Below are positions 1 through 5,326 of a stretch of DNA of 5,326 bases, piece by piece (position 1 is the stretch's first letter; each line of letters starts with the position of its first letter). The notes beneath the pieces were generated by a model. That model did not search any database. It was not told the DNA's origin and saw only the letters and a list, made by a program, of their open reading frames with translations. Origin of the DNA: Treponema sp. (GTDB taxonomy: Bacteria; Spirochaetota; Spirochaetia; Treponematales; Breznakiellaceae); assembly GCA_031275535.1 (NCBI GenBank), contig JAISOR010000195.1:1-5326 (forward strand). Reading direction: 5' to 3'. The position numbers and the translations under genes were made by a program.

Positions 1-62
1 CCCCACTCTCCCAACCCCACACTCCCAACCCCACTCTCCCAACTCTTCACACTTTCTTCCAA
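1..62. repeat. C-rich 14-bp tandem repeat (three units plus a degenerate fourth)
   Basis: Bases 1-14 and 29-42 are identical (CCCCACTCTCCCAA). Bases 15-28 differ only at two positions (CCCCACACTCCCAA). A T-rich degenerate copy ending in TTCCAA runs to base 62. The array touches the left edge, so its true length is unknown. On the complementary strand each unit reads TTGGGAGAGTGGGG, giving six runs of three or four G with alternating loops of 5 and 2 bases, which fits the usual pattern for an intramolecular G-quadruplex. No open reading frame or RNA gene is visible here. The role is unknown: it could be an intergenic satellite, a structural regulatory element, or slippage-derived repeat DNA. 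Confidence 0.85.
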
Positions 63-72
63 CCCTTTACAT

Positions 73-81
73 CCCCCCCCC
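73..81. repeat. C9 homopolymer run in the leader
   Basis: Nine consecutive C bases lie directly after the C-rich repeat block, about 20 bases upstream of the proposed -10 element. A run like this is prone to slippage during replication and sequencing. Its position just upstream of a possible promoter means that length changes could alter upstream spacing, but nothing in one sequence shows that this happens. Confidence 0.6.
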
Positions 82-101
82 TGCCTGATATAGTTGATCA
101 T

Positions 102-110
102 TGGTAAAAT
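102..110 (+). promoter_or_regulatory. Candidate extended -10 promoter of the operon
   Basis: The string TGGTAAAAT has a TGn extension followed by TAAAAT, which matches five of six bases of the sigma-70 -10 consensus TATAAT. No good -35 hexamer stands 16-18 bases upstream, which is tolerable for an extended -10 promoter. Transcription would start near base 117, leaving a leader of about 34 bases before the symporter ATG. A weaker alternative is TTGGTA (101-106) with GATAAA (125-130) at 18-base spacing, each matching four of six. This is a pattern match only; it is supported by being the one AT-richer patch upstream of a tight operon. Confidence 0.4.
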
Positions 111-138
111 CGCTCCGGGAACAAGATAAACCACTTGT

Positions 139-143
139 AAGGA
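139..143 (+). promoter_or_regulatory. Ribosome binding site of the symporter gene
   Basis: AAGGA stands seven bases before the ATG at 151, a normal Shine-Dalgarno distance. It supports that ATG as the start, and the protein that follows begins directly with a hydrophobic first helix as expected for the family. Confidence 0.7.
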
Positions 144-150
144 CTCAAAT

Positions 151-1650
151 ATGGTAACGATTGGTATTGTTTTTTTGGTGCTGTTCCTGGGCTTAATGAC
201 CGGCATCGGTATCTGGGGTATGCGGAAGACCAAAACCCTGGGGGATTTCTTCCTGGGCGGCAGGACCCTGGGGCCCTGGATATCCGCGGTGGCCTATGGG
301 ACCTCCTACTTTTCGGCGGTGATCTTTATCGGATTCGCCGGGACCCAGGGCTGGCAGTTTGGCCTGAACAGCCTCTGGATAGCCCTGGGAAACGCCCTTA
401 TCGGCGCCCTGGCGGCCTGGGTTGTGCTGGCCCGGCGGACCCGGCGGATGACCCAGAATCTGGATACCATGACCATGCCCCAGTATCTCCAGGAACGCTA
501 CGGGGCCAGGCATCTAAAGGCCGTGGCCGCTTCGGTGATCTTCTTCTTCCTCCTCCCCTACTCGGCCTCGGTGTTCAAGGGCCTGGGGCATCTTTTTGAG
601 GCCGTGTTCCACATCCCCTACGATGTGGCCCTGCTCATCATGATCGCCTTTACGGGGGTATACCTTATCCTGGGGGGCTACTTTGCCATTGCCCTAACGG
701 ACTTTATCCAGGGGATCATCATGTTTTTCGGCGCCGCCGCCATGATCCTGATCCTCTCCGGCCAGGGGGGCGGCTATTTTGAAATGATAAAAAGGGTCTC
801 GGAAACCTACCTTGTCCATGTGCCCCCCGCGGGCCAGCCGCCGGTGCTGGGCCTGAACCAGCCCTCGGCCCTGACGGTGATTTCCCTGGTGTTTATGACC
901 AGTTTCGGCACCTGGGGCCTCCCCCAGATGACCCAGAAATTCTACGCCATTAAGAACGAAAGGGTGATCCCCAAGGCGGCGATAGTCACCACCGTATTTG
1001 CCCTGATGATAGGCTTCACGGCCTACTCCACCGGCGCGTTTTCCCATGTGTTCTTTGCCATCGACCAGGTGCCCCAAACCGGAGGACGGGTCCTCTACGA
1101 CTCCATCATCCCCACCCTGCTGACCAACCAGTTCACCGGGAACCTCCAGCTCCTCCTGGCCCTGATCCTGCTCCTGGTCCTTTCCGCCTCCATGTCCACC
1201 CTTTCTTCCCTGGTGCTGGTATCCTCCTCCTCGGTGGCCATAGACCTCTATCCGGTAAAGGCCGATCCGGCTACCGGCAAGGACCGCTCAGTGGCGATGA
1301 TGCGGTTCCTGTCGGCCATCTTCGTCATAGTTTCCTACTTGATATCCCGGTTTCAGATTAGTTTTATCGTAACCCTCATGTCCCTAAGCTGGGGAGCCGT
1401 TTCGGGGGCCTTTGCGGCGCCCTACATCTACGGCCTCTACTGGAAGCGGGTCACCAAGGCCGGGGCCTATGCGGGGCTCCTTTCGGGCCTTGGTACGGAG
1501 ATCCTTCTCTTCTTTGTCCTGGGGGCCGCCAATTCTCCCTTGGCCGCATCCTTCGCCATCCTGGTGCCCTTTGCCGTGACCCCCCTGGTATCCCTCTGTA
1601 CCGCCCCGCCGGAGAAGGCCCTGCTGGACCGGGCCTTTGAGGGGGTATGA
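151..1650 (+). CDS. Sodium:solute symporter, SSS family (substrate unknown, possibly an aromatic acid)
   Basis: A 499-residue inner-membrane protein, the usual size for the SSS (SLC5/PutP) family, with about 13 hydrophobic segments. The first runs from residue 3 to 23, and the last ends near 483. Family marks seen are the GGRTLGPW stretch (36-43) before the second helix, the glycine-rich helix GTSYFSAVIFIGFAG (50-64), the GGYFAIALTDFIQG motif (175-188), and SASMSTLSS (345-353). In the last, Ser349/Thr350 match the Na2-site Ser340/Thr341 of E. coli PutP. The protein should couple inward sodium flow to uptake of a small solute. By alignment from memory, PutP's sodium-binding Asp55 is replaced here by Tyr53, which argues against a proline permease. 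SSS members are known to carry acetate, phenylacetate, pantothenate, sugars and proline. The operon context, six bases ahead of iorA and with a phenylacetate-CoA ligase gene, suggests an aryl acid or aromatic amino acid; that is inference. The family call is secure, the substrate is not. Confidence 0.93.
   Translation: MVTIGIVFLVLFLGLMTGIGIWGMRKTKTLGDFFLGGRTLGPWISAVAYGTSYFSAVIFIGFAGTQGWQFGLNSLWIALGNALIGALAAWVVLARRTRRMTQNLDTMTMPQYLQERYGARHLKAVAASVIFFFLLPYSASVFKGLGHLFEAVFHIPYDVALLIMIAFTGVYLILGGYFAIALTDFIQGIIMFFGAAAMILILSGQGGGYFEMIKRVSETYLVHVPPAGQPPVLGLNQPSALTVISLVFMTSFGTWGLPQMTQKFYAIKNERVIPKAAIVTTVFALMIGFTAYSTGAFSHVFFAIDQVPQTGGRVLYDSIIPTLLTNQFTGNLQLLLALILLLVLSASMSTLSSLVLVSSSSVAIDLYPVKADPATGKDRSVAMMRFLSAIFVIVSYLISRFQISFIVTLMSLSWGAVSGAFAAPYIYGLYWKRVTKAGAYAGLLSGLGTEILLFFVLGAANSPLAASFAILVPFAVTPLVSLCTAPPEKALLDRAFEGV
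1639..1645 (+). promoter_or_regulatory. Ribosome binding site for the ATG start of iorA
   Basis: GAGGGGG lies inside the last codons of the symporter gene, 11 bases before the ATG at 1657. This is a little long for an ideal site. It would couple iorA translation to ribosomes finishing the symporter. It competes with a second candidate site further in. Confidence 0.45.
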
Positions 1651-1656
1651 AAAAAC

Positions 1657-3402
1657 ATGCCGGCGGCACTTGAACCGGAGTATTCTTTGAAGGATTCGAT
1701 CAAACAAACACCGGCCCTCCTGGGAGATGAAGCGGCCGCCCTGGGGGCGCTCCACGCGGGGATCAGCGCCGCCTACGGGTACCCCGGAACCCCCTCCACG
1801 GAGATCCTGGAATACCTCATCGCCCGGCACGAGGCGGGAGGCCCCCCGGCGGCCTGGTGCGCTAACGAGAAAACCGCTTTGGAAGCGGCCCTGGGGGTTT
1901 CCTTTGCGGGCCGCCGGGCCCTGGTAACCATGAAGCATGTGGGCCTGAATGTGGCCTCGGACCCCTTTATCAACGGCTCGCTCCTGGGCATTAAGGGAGG
2001 GCTGGTCGTCGCCGTGGCGGATGATCCGGGGATGCACAGTTCCCAAAATGAACAGGATTCCCGGTTTTATGCGGCCTTTGCGGGGATCCCCTGCCTGGAA
2101 CCCCGGAACCAGCAGGAGGCCTATACCATGGCCAGGGAGGCCTTCGATGTTTCCGAGGCCTTCCACCTGCCGGTATTGCTGCGCCTGACGACCCGGCTTT
2201 CCCATGCCCGGTCGGGGCTCGTTCCCGCCGCTGTCCGGGGGGAGAATCCCCTTTCCAAGGCGGAGGACAAAACCCAGTGGATGCTCCTGCCGGCCCATGC
2301 CCGGCGGAACTATATTTCCCTTATCGAAAAACAGGGGGGCCTCCTGGACTGGTCCGTTTCCCATCCCGCGAACCGGCTGGAACTGGAGGGCCGGGATCCC
2401 TCCCTGGGGATAATTACCGCCGGATTGGGGGGGAATTACTACGAGGAAAACCTGGAAGACCTGATCAAGTCCCGGGGGGGCAGGATCCCCGCCCGGCTTC
2501 ATATCGGGGCCTATCCCATACCGGCCGAATTGGTCAGGAAGCTCTGCAAAAACGCGGAACGGGTCATTGTGATAGAGGAAGGGCAGCCCTTTGTGGAGGA
2601 ACGGCTCCGGGGGCTCCTGCCCCAGGACCCGGCAATCGCGGGGAAGCTGGACGGTACGGTAAACAGGACCGGCGAGCTGGACCCCGACACGGTACGCCGC
2701 AGCCTGGGGCTGCCCCCCCGGCCCAGCGTGCTGGTAAACAACCGGGGGATTTCTATTAATGGCCAGGACCTGAATGGAAAGGACCTGGAGATACCCCTCC
2801 TCCCCGGCAGGCCGCCCCAGCTCTGCCAGGGCTGCCCCCATGGGGACAGCTATGAAACCATCAAGCGGGCCGCCGCGGCCCTGGCCGCCGGGGCGGGGCC
2901 GGACGCGGTCTCCATCACCGCCGATATAGGCTGTTACTCCCTGGGGGCCATGCCCCCCTACGAGGTCCCCGAGACCATTGTCTGCATGGGCGCTTCGGTG
3001 GGCATGGCCAAGGGCGCCGCCGACGCCGGCGTCAAATACGCCGTCGCCGTTATCGGGGACTCCACCTTTCTCCATTCGGGGATAACCGGCCTTATCGACG
3101 CCGCGGCCGCGGACACCCCCATGACGGTGATCATCCTGGACAATTCCATCGTGGCCATGACGGGCTGCCAGGAGACCATCCTCCCCTCCTCCCAGCTTAA
3201 GCCCCTGATCCTGGGGCTGGGGATCAAGCCCGGACATCTTCTGGAACTGGAGGCGAAAAAACAGTTCCTGGAGGAAAACACCCGGCGGCTCAGGGAAGAA
3301 ATGGAATACCCGGGTCTTTCGGTGGTGATCTTTAAACGGGAATGTCTTGAGGCCCTGAGGAAATGGCGGAAACGGGAGAGGAGTACAGGAGAACCGGTAT
3401 GA
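1657..3402 (+). CDS. iorA: Indolepyruvate:ferredoxin oxidoreductase, alpha subunit, lacking the C-terminal ferredoxin domain
   Basis: A 581-residue cytoplasmic subunit that with IorB interconverts arylpyruvates (indolepyruvate, phenylpyruvate, hydroxyphenylpyruvate) plus CoA and arylacetyl-CoA plus CO2, using thiamine diphosphate and a ferredoxin-level electron carrier. An N-terminal pyrimidine-binding domain (about 19-190) carries GYPGTPSTEI (41-50), NEK (70-72, the likely ThDP-contacting Glu71), TMKHVGLNVASDPF (91-104) and ADDPGMHSSQNEQDSR (121-136), all hallmarks of IorA. A middle domain spans about 248-330. The C-terminal ThDP domain has CQGCPHG (390-396), DIGCYSLG (423-430), MGASVGMAKG (444-453) and the GDS(467-469)...DN(495-496) ThDP/Mg motif. 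The protein ends about 20 residues after VVIFKREC (556-563). Usual IorA subunits are about 600-650 residues and continue into two Cys-rich [4Fe-4S] motifs; none is present and no DNA is left to encode them. The segment after DN reads VAMTGCQETILPS rather than the commoner TAMTGHQPxP form. A TTG at 1687 is an alternative start (571 residues). The stop overlaps the iorB start (ATGA). Confidence 0.93.
   Translation: MPAALEPEYSLKDSIKQTPALLGDEAAALGALHAGISAAYGYPGTPSTEILEYLIARHEAGGPPAAWCANEKTALEAALGVSFAGRRALVTMKHVGLNVASDPFINGSLLGIKGGLVVAVADDPGMHSSQNEQDSRFYAAFAGIPCLEPRNQQEAYTMAREAFDVSEAFHLPVLLRLTTRLSHARSGLVPAAVRGENPLSKAEDKTQWMLLPAHARRNYISLIEKQGGLLDWSVSHPANRLELEGRDPSLGIITAGLGGNYYEENLEDLIKSRGGRIPARLHIGAYPIPAELVRKLCKNAERVIVIEEGQPFVEERLRGLLPQDPAIAGKLDGTVNRTGELDPDTVRRSLGLPPRPSVLVNNRGISINGQDLNGKDLEIPLLPGRPPQLCQGCPHGDSYETIKRAAAALAAGAGPDAVSITADIGCYSLGAMPPYEVPETIVCMGASVGMAKGAADAGVKYAVAVIGDSTFLHSGITGLIDAAAADTPMTVIILDNSIVAMTGCQETILPSSQLKPLILGLGIKPGHLLELEAKKQFLEENTRRLREEMEYPGLSVVIFKRECLEALRKWRKRERSTGEPV
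1677..1680 (+). promoter_or_regulatory. Alternative ribosome binding site for a TTG start of iorA at 1687
   Basis: GGAG stands six bases before an in-frame TTG (1687-1689, codon 11). This spacing is better than that of the ATG at 1657. A start here gives MKDSIKQTPALLGDEA, with the conserved region beginning soon after, as in other IorA proteins. The ten residues removed (MPAALEPEYS) match no part of the family that I recognise. The ATG is kept in the main call because it is the stronger start codon and sits six bases after the symporter stop. Confidence 0.35.
3387..3392 (+). promoter_or_regulatory. Ribosome binding site that decides the iorB start
   Basis: AGGAGA is placed six bases before the ATG at 3399, inside the end of iorA. 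It selects this ATG over an in-frame ATG at 3363, which would add 12 residues (MAETGEEYRRTG) not expected in the family. The chosen start gives MKKDIILAGVGGQG, the normal N-terminus of IorB. Confidence 0.75.
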
Positions 3403-3986
3403 AAAAGGACATCATCCTTGCGGGGGTGGGCGGCCAGGGGGTGCTTTCCATTGCCGCCATTATCGCCCAGGCGGCGGTAAAAACGGGGCTTGTGGTGCGC
3501 CAGTCCGAAGTACACGGCATGGCCCAGCGGGGCGGCGCGGTGCTGGCCCACCTGCGGATCTCCGGCCAGGCCATTCCCTGCGATCTGGTCCCCCAGGGCG
3601 GCGCGGACCTTATCATCTCCATGGAACCCCTGGAAAGCCTTAGGTACGCCGCATGGCTTTCCCCGGAGGGCGCGCTGGTTAGCTCCTCGGAACCCCTCGT
3701 CAACATCCCCGGCTATCCCAATATTGGGGATATCCTCGATCTGATCGGGAAATTCCCCCTTTCCCGCACCCTGGAGGCCTCCCGGCTGGCCCGGGAAGCG
3801 GGTCTTGCCCGGGCGGTAAACATGGTCATGGTAGGGGCCGCCTCCCCCTTCCTCCCCATTCCGGCGGAAACCCTGGAAAACACCATCGCCGAATTATTCG
3901 CCGCCAAGGATCCCGCCCTGGCGGAGGCAAACAAGCGGGCCTTTGCCCTGGGCCGGAAGGCCGCCGCTGTCCACGGAGGCGCCTGA
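3399..3986 (+). CDS. iorB: Indolepyruvate:ferredoxin oxidoreductase, beta subunit
   Basis: A 195-residue protein, the usual length of IorB, which pairs with IorA to form the active oxidoreductase. It belongs to the pyruvate/2-oxoacid ferredoxin oxidoreductase gamma-type fold that contributes to CoA binding and subunit contacts. Seen in the sequence: the N-terminal glycine-rich IILAGVGGQGV (5-15), the diagnostic SEVHGMAQRGGAV (36-48), LVPQGGADLIISMEPLESLR (63-82) with the typical EPLE, and NIPGYP (102-107). The C-terminal third (about 121-195) is helical in character with NMVMVGAA (141-148). No iron-sulfur Cys motif occurs, as is normal for this subunit, so it does not replace the clusters missing from IorA. 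It overlaps iorA by four bases and the ligase gene by one, which suggests tight coupling and equal expression. It shows no truncation or missing motif. Confidence 0.94.
   Translation: MKKDIILAGVGGQGVLSIAAIIAQAAVKTGLVVRQSEVHGMAQRGGAVLAHLRISGQAIPCDLVPQGGADLIISMEPLESLRYAAWLSPEGALVSSSEPLVNIPGYPNIGDILDLIGKFPLSRTLEASRLAREAGLARAVNMVMVGAASPFLPIPAETLENTIAELFAAKDPALAEANKRAFALGRKAAAVHGGA
3975..3979 (+). promoter_or_regulatory. Ribosome binding site of the ligase gene
   Basis: GGAGG lies six bases before the ATG at 3986, within the last codons of iorB. It supports that ATG, whose A is also the last base of the iorB stop codon TGA (TGATG overlap). Confidence 0.75.
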
Positions 3987-5323
3987 TGTCCCAAGATTCC
4001 CAAGCTCCCGGTTCCTATCAGTATTGGAACCCAAAAATGGAGACCCTGCCCAGGCCGGAACTGGAGGCCTATCAGTTACAGCGGCTTAAGGCCCTGGTCG
4101 CCTATGCCCTTAGGACCCCCTTCTACCGGGAACGGCTGGGCCGGGCGGGGATCACCGGGGAGGAGTGCGTCAAGAGCCTGGGGGACCTTAAACGGATCCC
4201 CTTTACCACCAAGACCGACCTGCGGGATAGTTTCCCCTACGGCATGCTCAGCATCCCCAGGGAGGAGGTGATCCGCCTCCACGCCTCCAGCGGGACCACC
4301 GGAACCCCCACGACGATCTATTTTAACCGGGAGGACCTTGCCCGGTGGACCGGTTTTGTGGCCCGGTGTATCTACGGTACGGGCTGTAATAAAACCGACG
4401 TGTTCCAAAACATGATCACCTACGGCCTCTTTACGGGGGGCCTGGGCTTCCACGCCGGGGGCGAGGAAGTGGGGATGCTGGTGATCCCCTCGGGTTCGGG
4501 GAACACCGCCCGGCAGTTCCGGCTGATGCAGGATTTTGGCACCACCGTGGTCCACGCCACCCCCAGTTTCCTCCTCCACCTGGAATCCCGGATGCGGGAA
4601 GAGGGGGTAAAACGGGAAAACCTGGCCCTAAAACGGGCCTTTGCCGGTGCGGAGCCCTATTCGGAGGACACCCGCCGGCGGATCGAAGAACTCCTCCACA
4701 TTGACGTGTACAATTCCTACGGCCTTTCGGAGATGAACGGCCCCGGCGTTGCCTTTGAGTGCCAGGCCAAAAACGGCCTCCATATTTGGGAAGACGGGTA
4801 CATCGTGGAGATCGTCAATCCCGATACCCTGGAGCCCGTGGCCGACGGGGAAATCGGCGAGCTGGTCCTCACCATCCTGTGCCGGGAAGCCACCCCCATA
4901 CTCCGGTACCGGACCAGGGACCTGACGGCTTTTTACACCGAGCCCTGTCCCTGCGGCAGAACCCACCGCCGGCTGCGGCGGATCACGGGCCGCAGCGACG
5001 ATATGCTGATCATCAACGGGGTAAACGTCTTCCCCAGCCAGATCGAAGAGGTGATCATGGCCATGAAGGAGGTAGGCAACAACTACCTCATCGTGGTAGA
5101 GAAGGAGGGAGCCCTGGACCGGCTTACGGTAAAAACCGAGGTCGGCCCGGATATATTTATGGACGACGCCCGCCCCCTCAACGCCCTGCGGGAGCGGATC
5201 CGGGCCCACCTCCAGGCCTCCATATCCATAAACCCCCGGGTAGAACTCCACGAACACGGAAGCCTTCCGGTTTCCGAAGGCAAGGCCGTGCGGGTAAAAG
5301 ATTCCCGGCCCCGGGATGTTTAG
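3986..5323 (+). CDS. paaK: Phenylacetate-CoA ligase family protein (AMP-forming aryl-acid:CoA ligase)
   Basis: A 445-residue cytoplasmic adenylate-forming enzyme, close to the roughly 430-440 usual for PaaK. The family converts an arylacetate (phenylacetate, possibly indoleacetate), ATP and CoA to arylacetyl-CoA, AMP and PPi. An N-terminal part shows the PaaK-like YWNPKMETLPRPELEAYQ (13-30) and LRTPFYRERL (42-51). The ATP P-loop SSGTTGTPT is at 101-109. Further motifs are ATPSFLLHLE (191-200), AGAEPYSEDTR (220-230) and YGLSEMNGPG (245-254, adenine-binding A5 motif). These are followed by RYRTRDL (307-313, the ribose-binding Asp), CPCGRTHRR (321-329) and GRSDDMLIINGVNVFP (335-350, the hinge). 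The C-terminal domain ends with LPVSEGKAVRV (427-437), whose Lys433 is the expected adenylation lysine. All catalytic motifs are present. Its place directly after iorAB points to arylacetyl-CoA as the shared intermediate. The exact aryl substrate and the physiological direction cannot be read from sequence. Many genomes pair paaK-like genes with iorAB. Confidence 0.93.
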   Translation: MSQDSQAPGSYQYWNPKMETLPRPELEAYQLQRLKALVAYALRTPFYRERLGRAGITGEECVKSLGDLKRIPFTTKTDLRDSFPYGMLSIPREEVIRLHASSGTTGTPTTIYFNREDLARWTGFVARCIYGTGCNKTDVFQNMITYGLFTGGLGFHAGGEEVGMLVIPSGSGNTARQFRLMQDFGTTVVHATPSFLLHLESRMREEGVKRENLALKRAFAGAEPYSEDTRRRIEELLHIDVYNSYGLSEMNGPGVAFECQAKNGLHIWEDGYIVEIVNPDTLEPVADGEIGELVLTILCREATPILRYRTRDLTAFYTEPCPCGRTHRRLRRITGRSDDMLIINGVNVFPSQIEEVIMAMKEVGNNYLIVVEKEGALDRLTVKTEVGPDIFMDDARPLNALRERIRAHLQASISINPRVELHEHGSLPVSEGKAVRVKDSRPRDV

Positions 5324-5326
5324 GAG
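5322..5326 (+). promoter_or_regulatory. Likely ribosome binding site of a further downstream gene
   Basis: AGGAG begins within the ligase stop codon TAG and runs to the window edge. All earlier genes in this cluster have their Shine-Dalgarno at the end of the preceding gene, so this suggests that the operon continues. The start codon itself would lie outside the window. Confidence 0.45.

Noticed and set aside
1..62. CRISPR array.
   Set aside because: The units are 14 bases, directly adjacent with no unique spacers, and low in complexity.
1646..1656. A terminator or internal promoter between the symporter and iorA.
   Set aside because: Only six bases separate the genes and no hairpin with a T run is visible.
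2277..2759. Forward-strand frame of 160 codons within iorA in another frame.
   Set aside because: It is wholly inside a conserved gene, has a low-complexity Gly/Pro/Arg composition and no ribosome site tied to it.
1384..3237. Very long antisense reading frame (617 codons) opposite iorA and the end of the symporter gene.
   Set aside because: Its translation is rich in Gly, Pro, Arg and Gln with no recognisable domain. It lies opposite a well-conserved gene and is explained by GC-rich third positions removing stop codons on the other strand.
3363..3398. Upstream in-frame ATG for iorB that would add 12 residues.
   Set aside because: The ATG at 3399 has AGGAGA six bases upstream, an ATGA overlap with iorA, and gives the standard IorB N-terminus.
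3300..3402. IorA as a frameshifted pseudogene that lost its C-terminus.
   Set aside because: No room exists between the ThDP domain and iorB for the ferredoxin domain in any frame, and the end of the gene carries a good ribosome site and overlap for iorB, so the short form looks native.

Overview
The window holds one compact, forward-strand gene cluster of four genes after a 150-base leader: an SSS-family sodium:solute symporter (151-1650), the alpha and beta subunits of an indolepyruvate:ferredoxin oxidoreductase (iorA 1657-3402, iorB 3399-3986), and a phenylacetate-CoA ligase-type AMP-forming acyl-CoA ligase (3986-5323). The gaps are +6, -4 and -1 bases (ATGA and TGATG overlaps), so this is almost certainly one translationally coupled operon. 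An AGGAG at the window's right edge overlaps the last stop codon and suggests that another gene follows.

The DNA is GC-rich by eye, with many C and G runs at third codon positions, and codon use looks even across all four genes. IorAB is an oxygen-sensitive, ferredoxin-linked 2-oxoacid oxidoreductase, so an anaerobic bacterium is likely. The lineage cannot be settled from this window. A GC-rich anaerobe such as a gut or termite-gut spirochaete, or a syntrophic or fermentative bacterium, would fit, but this is only a guess.

Bases 1-81 are non-coding and strongly C-rich on the + strand. They start with three 14-base tandem repeats whose complement has regularly spaced G runs, and end in a run of nine C. 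A plausible extended -10 promoter (102-110) and a Shine-Dalgarno site (139-143) lie between this block and the first gene.

Functionally the genes form an arylacetate/arylpyruvate module. The symporter could import an aromatic acid, the ligase would link arylacetate to CoA, and IorAB interconverts arylacetyl-CoA and arylpyruvate. Run reductively, this would salvage arylacetates into aromatic amino acids; run oxidatively, it would ferment aromatic amino acids. The most unusual feature is that IorA is intact through its thiamine-diphosphate domain but lacks the C-terminal two-[4Fe-4S] ferredoxin domain usual in this subunit. The gene ends cleanly and overlaps iorB, so the electron path must differ from the textbook enzyme.
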